The notes below the pieces were generated by a model. The model was not told where the DNA came from. It was given only the letters and a program-made list of their open reading frames with translations, and ran no database searches. Shown in pieces: positions 1-7,458 of a stretch of 64,000 bases of DNA (position 1 is the stretch's first letter; every line of letters starts with the position of its first letter). The translations under genes and the position numbers were made by a program. This stretch comes from Ignavibacteriales bacterium (GTDB lineage Bacteria; Bacteroidota; Ignavibacteria; Ignavibacteriales; Melioribacteraceae), in NCBI GenBank assembly GCA_016177735.1, contig JACOUS010000029.1, positions 62,001-126,000 of the forward strand, given 5' to 3'.

Positions 1-1
1 A

Positions 2-256
2 AAGAGAACCGGCTTCGAAACAAGAGCTACCGTACTCGGTCACATTCAAAGAGGCGGAAGCCCAACTGCATTTGATAGAGTGCTCGCAACAAGATTTGGT
101 GTGTTTGCCGCAGAATTAGTTGAGAAAGGAAAATTCGGCTACATGGCTGCATTGAAAGGAAATGAAATTGTTGCAGTCAGCCTCGAACAAGCCGTCGGTG
201 AATTAAAAACTATCGACATGGATCTTTACAAAGTTGCCGAAACATTTTTCGGTTGA
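2..256 (+). CDS. pfkA: 6-phosphofructokinase, C-terminal part
   Basis: This is the last 84 codons of ATP-dependent 6-phosphofructokinase, the enzyme that phosphorylates fructose 6-phosphate to fructose 1,6-bisphosphate in glycolysis. The visible part begins inside the signature block TVLGHIQRGGSPTAFDR, which contributes to the sugar-phosphate site of the bacterial PfkA family, and runs to a TGA stop. The 5' part lies outside the window. It is followed at once by a strong hairpin terminator. The family call is firm from the signature alone; whether the phosphate donor is ATP or pyrophosphate cannot be decided from this fragment. Confidence 0.93.
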   Translation, partial: KRTGFETRATVLGHIQRGGSPTAFDRVLATRFGVFAAELVEKGKFGYMAALKGNEIVAVSLEQAVGELKTIDMDLYKVAETFFG

Positions 257-260
257 AAAA

Positions 261-285
261 AAAGAGCCGCTTTACGCGGCTCTTT
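261..285. terminator. Hairpin terminator shared by convergent genes
   Basis: A perfect 10-bp stem (AAAGAGCCGC with GCGGCTCTTT) encloses a 5-base loop. On the plus strand it is followed by a T-rich run and ends the pfkA transcript; on the minus strand the A run upstream becomes a T tract, so it can also end the transporter operon. The stop codon of the minus-strand small subunit gene sits in the loop. Confidence 0.85.
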
Positions 286-400
286 CTTTTTCTATACCAC
301 TTTTTTTACCAAACAGTTTGAATAAACATACCGCAAGAAGCATAAATATACTTCCGTAAGCTAAAATCATAAATAAAATTCCTTCAGTGCTAATTCCCAT
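272..400 (-). CDS. MetS-like small subunit of an NSS-family transporter
   Basis: A 42-residue protein beginning MGISTEGILFMILAYGSIFM, with one central hydrophobic helix (about residues 8-30) and a basic, charged tail (FGKKSGIEKERAA). Its ATG overlaps the last 11 bases of the upstream transporter gene, which indicates translational coupling. Tiny single-helix partners of this kind (MetS type) accompany many bacterial neurotransmitter:sodium symporter proteins and are needed for activity of MetP. The size, topology and overlap support the call; the sequence alone is too short for certainty. The last codons lie within the stem of the shared terminator. Confidence 0.7.
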   Translation of the reverse strand: MGISTEGILFMILAYGSIFMLLAVCLFKLFGKKSGIEKERAA

Positions 401-1952
401 TTTCTGCCTCTCTCTTTTTCCATGCATATTTGATGAGATAGAAAGTTAAAAGTAAAATCACAATCATAAATATTCTTGCGCCCCAAATGTAGGGAACGTT
501 TTCCGGTGTTACATTCGCTAAAAGTAAAATGGGAATTGCATCGTTAACAAACCACCAAGCCATAATAAAAAATAATGCGAGCGGAGTAACATACTTCATC
601 ACGTAGTAAAATATTTTCGGGATTTTTATATCGCCGCCTTCATTCATTTCGAGCCATGCTTTATCAGCGCCGAAAACCCACATGAATAATATTGTTTCGA
701 TCAAAGCGAAAACAGCCAGCCCAAATGTTCCAGCCCAGTAATCCATTTCATCAAGAAAACCGAACTTCAAAAAGAATACAACAAATTGAACCGCGATCAG
801 GACAATAGTCGCTACCGCTGCAACTGCTTTTTTCTTATCCATGCCAAATTCATCTTGCAGAAATGCAACAACCGGCTGCCCCATTGCAACAGAAGAAGTG
901 ATACCGGCAAAGAATAAAAGTAAGAACCACAAGAAACCAAAAATTTCTCCGAAGGGGATACGTTCAAAAACAAGCGGCATAGAGGCAAAACCGAGATCGA
1001 AAGAACCGCCAAGTGCCATTTGAGTTGCTGCTGTGACACCAAAAAATGCAACTGCAATCGGGATTGCAATTGAACCGCCAAGTACAACTTCGGCAAACTC
1101 GTTTGTAGCCGCAGTTGTTAAACCCGAAAGGGCAATATCGTCTTTCGGTTTCAAATAACTTGCGTAAGCTTGGATTGTCCCCATTCCAACAGAGAGCGTG
1201 AAGAAAATTTGTCCGGCGGCGGCAAGCCAAATTTTTGGATCGCTTAATTTTGAGAAGTCGGGATTCCAGATAAAACCAAATCCGTTGGCAACAGAATTAT
1301 TTGGAAGTGATGGATCCGGTGTACCCAAAGTAATTACGCGTATTGCAATTATTATTGCAAACAAAAAGAGAAGTGGCATTGCAATCTTTGCAAGTTTTTC
1401 AATGCCTTTTGAAACTCCTTTGTACAGAACCCAGAAATTTAATGTGAAGGTAATAATCATAAATAAATAAGCAGTTCCAATTCCATCAAAGTAAGGTCCG
1501 GTTTCTCTTCCTTGAAAATTATAAAGGAAAGTTTTCATTTCTTCAAAACTTCCCAAACCAAAGTAACTTTTGGTAATCGAGAAAAAACTGTAAGCCAAAG
1601 TCCATGATTCAATATAGGTGTAGTAAATTAATATTATGCTTGAGATGACTAAGCCGAGTGCGCCGAAATATTTTGCAAGTTTACTTTTCCAAAGCACATC
1701 AAACATGCCCGGTGCACTGCCATGATGAAATTTTCCGCCGTGTCTGCCGATACCCCATTCAATCCACATTAACGGAATACCGAGAATTAGAAAAAAGATA
1801 AAGTAAGGAATCATAAATGCACCGCCGCCGTTTTGTGCGGCTTGTACCGGGAAACGTAGGAAATTTCCTAAACCAACAGCATTGCCGGCAACAGCAAGAA
1901 TAAGTCCGATCCGGCTACCCCATTGTTCCCGTTCTGAATTGTGATTTGGCAT
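390..1952 (-). CDS. Sodium-dependent neurotransmitter:sodium symporter (NSS) family transporter
   Basis: This 520-residue integral membrane protein has the LeuT-fold signature near its N-terminus: WGSRIGLILAVAGNAVGLGN, followed by FLRFPVQAAQNGGGAF. That region forms helix 1 with the sodium and substrate sites. About twelve hydrophobic segments follow, the usual count for bacterial NSS proteins. The family imports amino acids or related amines using the sodium gradient; the substrate here is not predictable, though MetP-like methionine/alanine transport would fit the small subunit that follows with an 11-base overlap. A Bacteroidota-type -7 box lies about 40 bases upstream of the ATG. Confidence 0.9.
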   Translation of the reverse strand: MPNHNSEREQWGSRIGLILAVAGNAVGLGNFLRFPVQAAQNGGGAFMIPYFIFFLILGIPLMWIEWGIGRHGGKFHHGSAPGMFDVLWKSKLAKYFGALGLVISSIILIYYTYIESWTLAYSFFSITKSYFGLGSFEEMKTFLYNFQGRETGPYFDGIGTAYLFMIITFTLNFWVLYKGVSKGIEKLAKIAMPLLFLFAIIIAIRVITLGTPDPSLPNNSVANGFGFIWNPDFSKLSDPKIWLAAAGQIFFTLSVGMGTIQAYASYLKPKDDIALSGLTTAATNEFAEVVLGGSIAIPIAVAFFGVTAATQMALGGSFDLGFASMPLVFERIPFGEIFGFLWFLLLFFAGITSSVAMGQPVVAFLQDEFGMDKKKAVAAVATIVLIAVQFVVFFLKFGFLDEMDYWAGTFGLAVFALIETILFMWVFGADKAWLEMNEGGDIKIPKIFYYVMKYVTPLALFFIMAWWFVNDAIPILLLANVTPENVPYIWGARIFMIVILLLTFYLIKYAWKKREAENGN

Positions 1953-1989
1953 GATCTCTCCAGATTCTTTGGATTAGTGAATGATTTTA

Positions 1990-2022
1990 CAAATATATTT
2001 AACATTTGCCTAATAATCGCAA
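1990..2022 (-). promoter_or_regulatory. Candidate promoter for the NSS transporter operon
   Basis: Read on the minus strand this is TTG-N22-TATATTTG. The -7 element matches the Bacteroidota housekeeping sigma box TAnnTTTG exactly and lies about 38 bases before the transporter ATG. The -33 element is only a TTG at slightly long spacing. Confidence 0.5.
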
Positions 2023-2085
2023 CATTAAAAATGGTATATCGTTTTTGCTTGATAGATTATTTTTCGAAGATTTATAAAAAATTTC

Positions 2086-2116
2086 TTGACAAAGGAGAGT
2101 AATGATTTTATCTTTC
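2086..2116 (+). promoter_or_regulatory. Candidate promoter for the secreted FN3 protein
   Basis: TTGACA, 17 bases, then TATCTTTC. The first box fits both a sigma-70 -35 and the Bacteroidota -33, and the second is one base from TAnnTTTG. It lies in a 347-bp gene-free gap (1953-2299) between divergent genes that otherwise holds only the opposing transporter promoter and A+T-rich leader, implying a 5' leader of about 180 bases for the FN3 gene. Confidence 0.5.
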
Positions 2117-2299
2117 CATCCAGAACCAGCCGATATTAACAAAAAAATATTTTTTAAAAGATTTATTTATTGTTTGTGGTTTATTATTTAGATATTTTGT
2201 CCGTTAGATTTAGAAGTTTTTTTGTTATCAAAAAGTCATCCAGCCGAAAACAGCCGAACATATTTATTTTGTTTTGTAAACTTTATTAAGAGGGTGCTT

Positions 2300-5074
2300 A
2301 TGTTTAGAAAACTACTTTCATTTGTAGCAGTGTGCTTGCTGTTTCCTTTAATAACGTACTCGCAAGCACCGGTTACGCCCCCCGATGCTTCTACGGGAGT
2401 TTCTCAAGCTACTCCAGCTGTTACATGGACTGATTTTGATGATGGTTCTGGTAACGGTCCGTACGATGCAGAGTTTGATGACGATCCGGCATTTGGCAGT
2501 GTTGATGCTTCGGCTGCCGCAACTCCGGCAACACTTTTAGCTTTGCCTGCACTATCATACAATACTGCTTATTATTGGAGAGTACGGGATACAGACATTG
2601 ATGGCGGCGGCACTGATGGACCCTGGCATGCTTATTCATTTACAACAGAAATTGCAACACCGGTTTTAACAGCACCGGCTAATGGTGCTACAGGTCAGCC
2701 AACGTCGGTTAATTTGACGTGGACTTTAGCCGGCGGTAGTGGCGGTGTCACATTTGATCTTGAGTATCATACCGGAGGCGGATTCCCGGGAACTACTGTT
2801 GCCGGAGTTTCTTCTCCGTATGCTTTCAGCGGCTTAACTAACAATACAACTTATTCATGGAGAATAATTGCTAAGAAAGCCGGTGAAGCTGATAAAACAT
2901 CATCAACGTTTACATTCTCAACTCTTCCACCAGCACCATCACTAAGTTCACCAGCGAACTATGCTGTTGGAGTAACTGTACTTCCAACTTTATCTTGGAG
3001 TGGTGTTGGTACTTCATATGATTTTGAAATTGACAACAACAGTGATTTCAGTTCGCCCGTTGCTACACAAACAAGTGCTGCAACTTCATACGCTTTTACG
3101 CCGTATGTATCTACCGCAACAATAGTACTTTCGAATAGTACTCTTTATTATTGGAGAGTTAGGCAGACAAATGCCAATGGTACAAGCGACTGGGCTTCAA
3201 GAGAATTTACAACTGTGAGTGCAGCGACACCGCAAATTAATATCTCTGTACTTGGTACCACAGCTTATATTACTTGGTATCCGTTGCCATATGCAACCGG
3301 TTTGAAATATGATGTTTATTATTCTACAGCTTCCAATATGAGCGGCTACTCAACAGCAGTTTCAGGTACTACGGGTCAATATTATTCATTGAGCGGATTA
3401 GCAGCTGGAACGACTTACTATGTTCAGATAGTATCGTACACCGGTTCGGGTCCGTATGTTTATTACACATTCTCTTCAGTAAGTTCATTCGCTACCGGAG
3501 GTATTCCAACAATTTATCCTTCATATCCAACGGGTGGTGCAACCGCATATTCAAATCCGCCGACAGTTTATTACTATCCGGGTTCATATTTTTCTGGTCT
3601 GCAGTATCAAGTTAGATACGGAACATCAAGCACAGATACAACTCCGGCAGATGGCGAAATGGATTCAGGTACGAATACAGCATTAACATCTAACTTATAT
3701 ACTACATTGGCAACTTTAACTGCTGGAACTACTTATTATTGGCAAGTAAGAGGCTATGACCCAGTAAGTACTACTTACGGTGCATGGTCTTCAATAGAAA
3801 GTTTCGTGATGTACAGTACTGTTCCGGCTGCACCGATTGTACCTTATCTCTCGTATCCAACCGGAGGAGTAACTACATATATTAATCCGCCTTCGTTGTA
3901 TTGGTATCTCGGTACATATGCAACCGGATTAGAATTTTATGTACAGTGGGATGATGCTTCAGATTTTGCAACTCCGCTTGGTAATTCAGGATGGATAACC
4001 AATTTGTATTATACATTGGTTTCAAGTCTATCAGACGGCACGTATTACTGGCGAGTTAAATCGAGACTCGTATCGACATTGGTTGAATCGGCATACTCCA
4101 CAACAGAAAGCTTTGTATTATCGGATCCGTATTCAGGTGCAACAGTGCCAACTCCAACATATCCGATAGGCGGTATAACGGTTTATACTTTATCACCAAC
4201 ACTTGGCTGGTATGCTTACTCAACATCTACATTGGAATTTGAGATTAAGGTTGCGCCTTACTCAAATGTAGATGGAAACGGAATGTTGAATCATGCGACA
4301 GTTACAACATACACATGGCAGACAGCAAGCACGCTCGGCATAAGCGGTTTATCTGCCGGCGCAACATATTATTGGCAAGTTAGATCGAGACTACAGGCAA
4401 CGCCAGCAACTGTTTCAGCATGGTCGTCAGTAGTTAGTTTTGCAACCGCCGCCGGTGCTCTTTCAATTGTTCCTCAAATAGCAGACATTGTTAGTCCTGA
4501 TCATGGACAGCCGATAAATAATACAACAGCATTATTATCATGGAAACTGCAGTCGCAGCCAGAATCTCACATTGCATATCAAGTTGAGTATTCGAAATCA
4601 GAAGACTTCAGTAATTCCGTAAAAGTTAACGGTATTAACGAACCGTTTGTGAAAGTTGGCAACTTAGAAGCAAATTCAAAATATTATTGGAGAGTAAATT
4701 CTTCAACAAATAATATTACGCAGCCGGTTTATTCCTCTATTGGTTCTTTCTCTACCGGCGGAAACGTAACTGATGTTGAAGAAAATGTTATACCTAATGA
4801 ATATTCGTTAGGGCAGAATTATCCTAACCCATTTAACCCTTCAACAAAGATCACTTATTCCTTGCCGCAGAATTCATTTGTTGCTTTGAAGATATATGAT
4901 ATTCTCGGAAGGGAAGTAAAGACATTAATCAACAACGAAGTAAATGCCGGAACACATTCAATCGTTTGGAACGGAACCGATAATTACGGTAATAAAGTTG
5001 CAAGCGGTACATACATTTACAGAGTTGTTGCCGGAGATTTTGTTTCTGTTAAGAAGATGGTCTTAATAAAGTAA
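2300..5074 (+). CDS. Secreted fibronectin type III repeat protein with type IX secretion C-terminal domain
   Basis: The ATG chosen at 2300 is preceded by AAGAGGG and gives a clean signal peptide (MFRKLLSFVAVCLLFPLITY, cut near SQA); an in-frame TTG further upstream would bury it. The 924-residue product carries about seven to eight beta-sandwich repeats of FN3 type, each with a YYWRVR/YYWQVR strand ending in a SF-T element. The last ~80 residues are a type IX secretion sorting domain: NYPNPFNPSTKITYSLP, then YDILGREVKTL and GTYIYRVVAGD, ending in KKMVLIK. The protein should cross the outer membrane and be cell-surface attached or released. No catalytic domain is visible; adhesion or a structural role is an inference. 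Confidence 0.85.
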   Translation: MFRKLLSFVAVCLLFPLITYSQAPVTPPDASTGVSQATPAVTWTDFDDGSGNGPYDAEFDDDPAFGSVDASAAATPATLLALPALSYNTAYYWRVRDTDIDGGGTDGPWHAYSFTTEIATPVLTAPANGATGQPTSVNLTWTLAGGSGGVTFDLEYHTGGGFPGTTVAGVSSPYAFSGLTNNTTYSWRIIAKKAGEADKTSSTFTFSTLPPAPSLSSPANYAVGVTVLPTLSWSGVGTSYDFEIDNNSDFSSPVATQTSAATSYAFTPYVSTATIVLSNSTLYYWRVRQTNANGTSDWASREFTTVSAATPQINISVLGTTAYITWYPLPYATGLKYDVYYSTASNMSGYSTAVSGTTGQYYSLSGLAAGTTYYVQIVSYTGSGPYVYYTFSSVSSFATGGIPTIYPSYPTGGATAYSNPPTVYYYPGSYFSGLQYQVRYGTSSTDTTPADGEMDSGTNTALTSNLYTTLATLTAGTTYYWQVRGYDPVSTTYGAWSSIESFVMYSTVPAAPIVPYLSYPTGGVTTYINPPSLYWYLGTYATGLEFYVQWDDASDFATPLGNSGWITNLYYTLVSSLSDGTYYWRVKSRLVSTLVESAYSTTESFVLSDPYSGATVPTPTYPIGGITVYTLSPTLGWYAYSTSTLEFEIKVAPYSNVDGNGMLNHATVTTYTWQTASTLGISGLSAGATYYWQVRSRLQATPATVSAWSSVVSFATAAGALSIVPQIADIVSPDHGQPINNTTALLSWKLQSQPESHIAYQVEYSKSEDFSNSVKVNGINEPFVKVGNLEANSKYYWRVNSSTNNITQPVYSSIGSFSTGGNVTDVEENVIPNEYSLGQNYPNPFNPSTKITYSLPQNSFVALKIYDILGREVKTLINNEVNAGTHSIVWNGTDNYGNKVASGTYIYRVVAGDFVSVKKMVLIK

Positions 5075-5133
5075 ACAATAAATTTTAATAACGACTGCTG
5101 CTTTGCGGCAGTCCAAATTAAAGAGGGTTGAAA

Positions 5134-5226
5134 ATGGGAAAACTAGGTGCTTCAATATTTTTACTGCTGATCTTAGCAGTTATTGGCTTGGCTTTGTATG
5201 CATGCCATCAAGCTTATTTTGCTTAG
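5134..5226 (+). CDS. Small single-helix membrane protein, 30 aa
   Basis: An ATG eight bases after the strong ribosome site AAAGAGGG opens a 30-codon frame ending in TAG. The product begins MGKLGASIFLLLILAVIGLA and is one hydrophobic helix followed by a short tail with a Cys and His (YACHQAYFA). A 9-bp hairpin (5093-5113) lies just before it and a strong terminator (5260-5288) just after, so it sits alone on a short transcript or at the tail of the FN3 gene. I do not recognise a family. The clear ribosome site is the main reason to treat it as real. Confidence 0.55.
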   Translation: MGKLGASIFLLLILAVIGLALYACHQAYFA

Positions 5227-5259
5227 CTCAATTTAACAGCCTGATTAAATTAATTTTTG

Positions 5260-5288
5260 AAAGCCGCCTTTTATGGCGGCTTTTTTTT
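5260..5288 (+). terminator. Rho-independent terminator
   Basis: An 8-bp perfect stem (AAGCCGCC with GGCGGCTT), a 6-base loop and then a run of T. It ends the transcript of the FN3 gene and the 30-aa protein just upstream of the epimerase gene. Confidence 0.85.
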
Positions 5289-5304
5289 GCGATATATTTC
5301 AGTT

Positions 5305-6330
5305 ATGAAACTAACGGTTATTAACCACGAATTAAAACTCAAACATGCTTTCGCAATTTCAAGTTATACCAGAACTACTACACCCGTTGTTTTAATAAGA
5401 CTTGAGCATAATAGAATTATTGGATACGGTGAAGCGAGCCTTCCGCAATATTTGAAAGAAACTCAAAAGAGTGTTAGAGATTATCTCAACAAAATTGATT
5501 TAAGCGGTGTTAATGATCTTTCAGGCTGGCAAAAAAAATATTCAGAACTTTTGTCGGGACCGGCAGCAAATTATCCCGCACTTGCGGCTCTTGATATTGC
5601 AATGCACGATCTCTTTTGTAAAATATTGGGTATATCTTGCCATGAATTTTATAATATCAAACACAAAGATGGGATAATAACTTCGTTCACAATCGGTATC
5701 GATTCATTAGAAACGATAAAACAAAAAATAGCCGAAGCGGAAGAATTTGGTATTCTGAAAATAAAACTGGGCAGAGAGAACGATAAAGAAATTATAAATA
5801 CAATCAGAAGCTGTACGGGCAAGCCTCTTTACGTTGATATTAATCAGGGATGGAAAGATGTTCAATATGCACTCGATATGATACACTGGCTGAATGATAA
5901 AAACGTAATATTAATTGAACAACCGATGCCGGTGGAAAATCGGGATGAAATATTCTTGTTGAAAGAAAAATCTCCTTTGCCGATTATTGCCGACGAAGCT
6001 GTTCAAAAGTTTGAAGACATCGATCTTATCAAGGAAATTTATTCCGGAATAAATATTAAACTGATGAAATGCGGAGGAATGAGCGAAGCTTTCAGAATGA
6101 TAAAGAGGGCGGAAGAATTGAATCTCAAAATCATGCTCGGCTGTATGACCGAAACTTCATGCGGAATTTCTGCGGCTCTGCAGTTTGCACCTCTCGCGGA
6201 TTTTATAGACCTCGATGGAAACCTATTGATAAGCAACGATCCTTTCGAATCGGTCAAACCGAACAAAGGAAAATTATTTTTATCGGATACGCCCGGTTTG
6301 GGAATAAATCTTAATAAAATTTTGTTCTGA
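5305..6330 (+). CDS. Dipeptide epimerase (L-Ala-D/L-Glu epimerase type), enolase superfamily
   Basis: The ATG at 5305 was chosen because the in-frame ATG at 5257 lies in the upstream terminator. The 341-residue protein has the enolase-superfamily layout: an N-terminal capping domain, then a (beta/alpha)7-beta barrel. Visible active-site elements are KIKLG (second Lys as base), DINQGW, EQPM and ADEAV (the three metal ligands D, E, D) and KLMKCGG (second catalytic Lys). The DLDG element near the C-terminus is typical of dipeptide epimerases such as YcjG/YkfB, which epimerise L-Ala-D-Glu released from murein. The exact dipeptide preference cannot be read from sequence. Confidence 0.82.
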   Translation: MKLTVINHELKLKHAFAISSYTRTTTPVVLIRLEHNRIIGYGEASLPQYLKETQKSVRDYLNKIDLSGVNDLSGWQKKYSELLSGPAANYPALAALDIAMHDLFCKILGISCHEFYNIKHKDGIITSFTIGIDSLETIKQKIAEAEEFGILKIKLGRENDKEIINTIRSCTGKPLYVDINQGWKDVQYALDMIHWLNDKNVILIEQPMPVENRDEIFLLKEKSPLPIIADEAVQKFEDIDLIKEIYSGINIKLMKCGGMSEAFRMIKRAEELNLKIMLGCMTETSCGISAALQFAPLADFIDLDGNLLISNDPFESVKPNKGKLFLSDTPGLGINLNKILF

Positions 6331-6420
6331 TATAAAAATTATTAACCCGGAACTATTTTAATATATCGGGCTGTTTTTTATATTCATAGCAAAGCTAAAA
6401 GTAGGTTGGAAGGAAAAAAT

Positions 6421-7053
6421 ATGGCAAAGAATTATGTCTCTAACAAAGATGAAACAGTTAGAATGTTCAAAAACGATTTTCTTGAAGCGTTCTCACGTGT
6501 ACATTGGACTGTACCGATAATTTTTTTCAGTCCGGTTGTAATCTACTTTTTATATAGAGCGATATTTGTTCCGGAACTTTCATCGGGCAATATAATCCTA
6601 TTGTATATTGCCGGTATAATTATTTGGACTTTCACGGAATACACTTTACACCGGTTTGTTTTTCATTATCAGCCCAAAAACAAAATAGGGCAGAGACTTC
6701 ATTTTATCATGCACGGTGTTCATCATGATTATCCCAAAGATTCTAAACGACTTGTAATGCCGCCGTTGGTTAGTATTCCTCTCGCATCGTTTTTTTATTT
6801 GTTATTTATTTTGCTGCTCGGAAATGTTTATATATTTCCGTTTTATGCCGGATTTATAACCGGTTACATTTTTTATGATACAACTCATTATGCAGTTCAT
6901 CATTTTAATATTCACAATAAATTTTGGCTTGCAATTAAGAATCATCACATGAAGCACCATTATCAAGATTCGAGCAACGGATACGGAGTAAGCCAGCCAA
7001 CGTGGGATTATGTTTTCGGTACAACTTTTCCCGAAAAAAAAGACGGCGAATAA
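6421..7053 (+). CDS. Fatty acid hydroxylase / sterol desaturase family membrane protein
   Basis: The ATG at 6421 follows GGAAGGA; a TTG at 6406 is a weaker alternative. The 210-residue protein has about four hydrophobic segments and the His clusters of membrane di-iron hydroxylases: HRFVFH, HFIMHGVHHDYP, HYAVHH and NHHMKHHY. Spacing and length resemble the fatty acid 2-hydroxylase (FA2H/Scs7) branch, which hydroxylates the alpha carbon of fatty acids in sphingolipids. Such a role would fit lipids of this phylum, but carotenoid or other lipid substrates cannot be excluded. It appears monocistronic. Confidence 0.75.
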   Translation: MAKNYVSNKDETVRMFKNDFLEAFSRVHWTVPIIFFSPVVIYFLYRAIFVPELSSGNIILLYIAGIIIWTFTEYTLHRFVFHYQPKNKIGQRLHFIMHGVHHDYPKDSKRLVMPPLVSIPLASFFYLLFILLLGNVYIFPFYAGFITGYIFYDTTHYAVHHFNIHNKFWLAIKNHHMKHHYQDSSNGYGVSQPTWDYVFGTTFPEKKDGE

Positions 7054-7168
7054 TTTTCTTTTCAGGATATTTGCTGAAATGATTTTAAGTATTTTAGGGC
7101 GAAGCTTGCCCGAAATTAGTTTGACGGGTGTCAGCTTAGTTGACAAACAATCTGAGTTCTGTAAATCG

Positions 7169-7222
7169 TGGCTAAAGCCAAGTGATTAATTTGTTTATTA
7201 TTCCACGAGATGAAGCTCGTGG
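7169..7222. repeat. REP-like paired hairpins
   Basis: Two short inverted repeats lie 22 bases apart: TGGCTAAAGCCA (7169-7180) and CCACGAG-6 bases-CTCGTGG (7203-7222), followed by CAATTGA. A related GGCTTTAGCC hairpin followed by CAATTA occurs at 62093. The region 7054-7317 otherwise contains no gene that I can support. Confidence 0.5.
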
Positions 7223-7317
7223 CAATTGAACTGAAAAATAATTTTGAAAAGAAGAGTTGTTTGAAATAGCCATTACATTTTCCGTGTAAGCGGGATCCCG
7301 CTTCGCGGTGATATATC

Positions 7318-7458
7318 GTGGAAGAAATAATAAAAAAGATGAGCGGTTTTTCCCATTGGGATGGCAAAGCCAAACCGCAATTGATAAAACTAATTCAGGC
7401 TAAAGCCGAAGGAAATTTTGCAATATTTAAAAAAATTCTTCTGCCAAATGAGGATTAA
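7318..7458 (+). CDS. Small hypothetical protein coupled to the GH9 gene
   Basis: A 46-codon frame from GTG (7318; alternative ATG at 7339) ends in TAA at 7456-7458, so that its last base is the first base of the GH9 start codon (TAATG). The product includes MSGFSHWDGKAKPQLIKLIQ and ends KKILLPNED, is soluble and basic in the middle, and has no motif that I recognise. The one-base overlap suggests translational coupling and argues that the frame is real. It could instead be the remnant 3' end of a decayed gene, since REP-like hairpins lie directly upstream. Confidence 0.4.
   Translation: MEEIIKKMSGFSHWDGKAKPQLIKLIQAKAEGNFAIFKKILLPNED

Noticed and set aside
2222-2299. N-terminal extension of the FN3 protein from an upstream TTG
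   Set aside because: It would place 26 unrelated residues before a textbook signal peptide, and the ATG at 2300 has its own ribosome site.
2300-5074. Tandem DNA repeats within the FN3 gene
   Set aside because: The protein repeats are diverged and DNA identity between units is low, so this is domain repetition and not a DNA repeat array.
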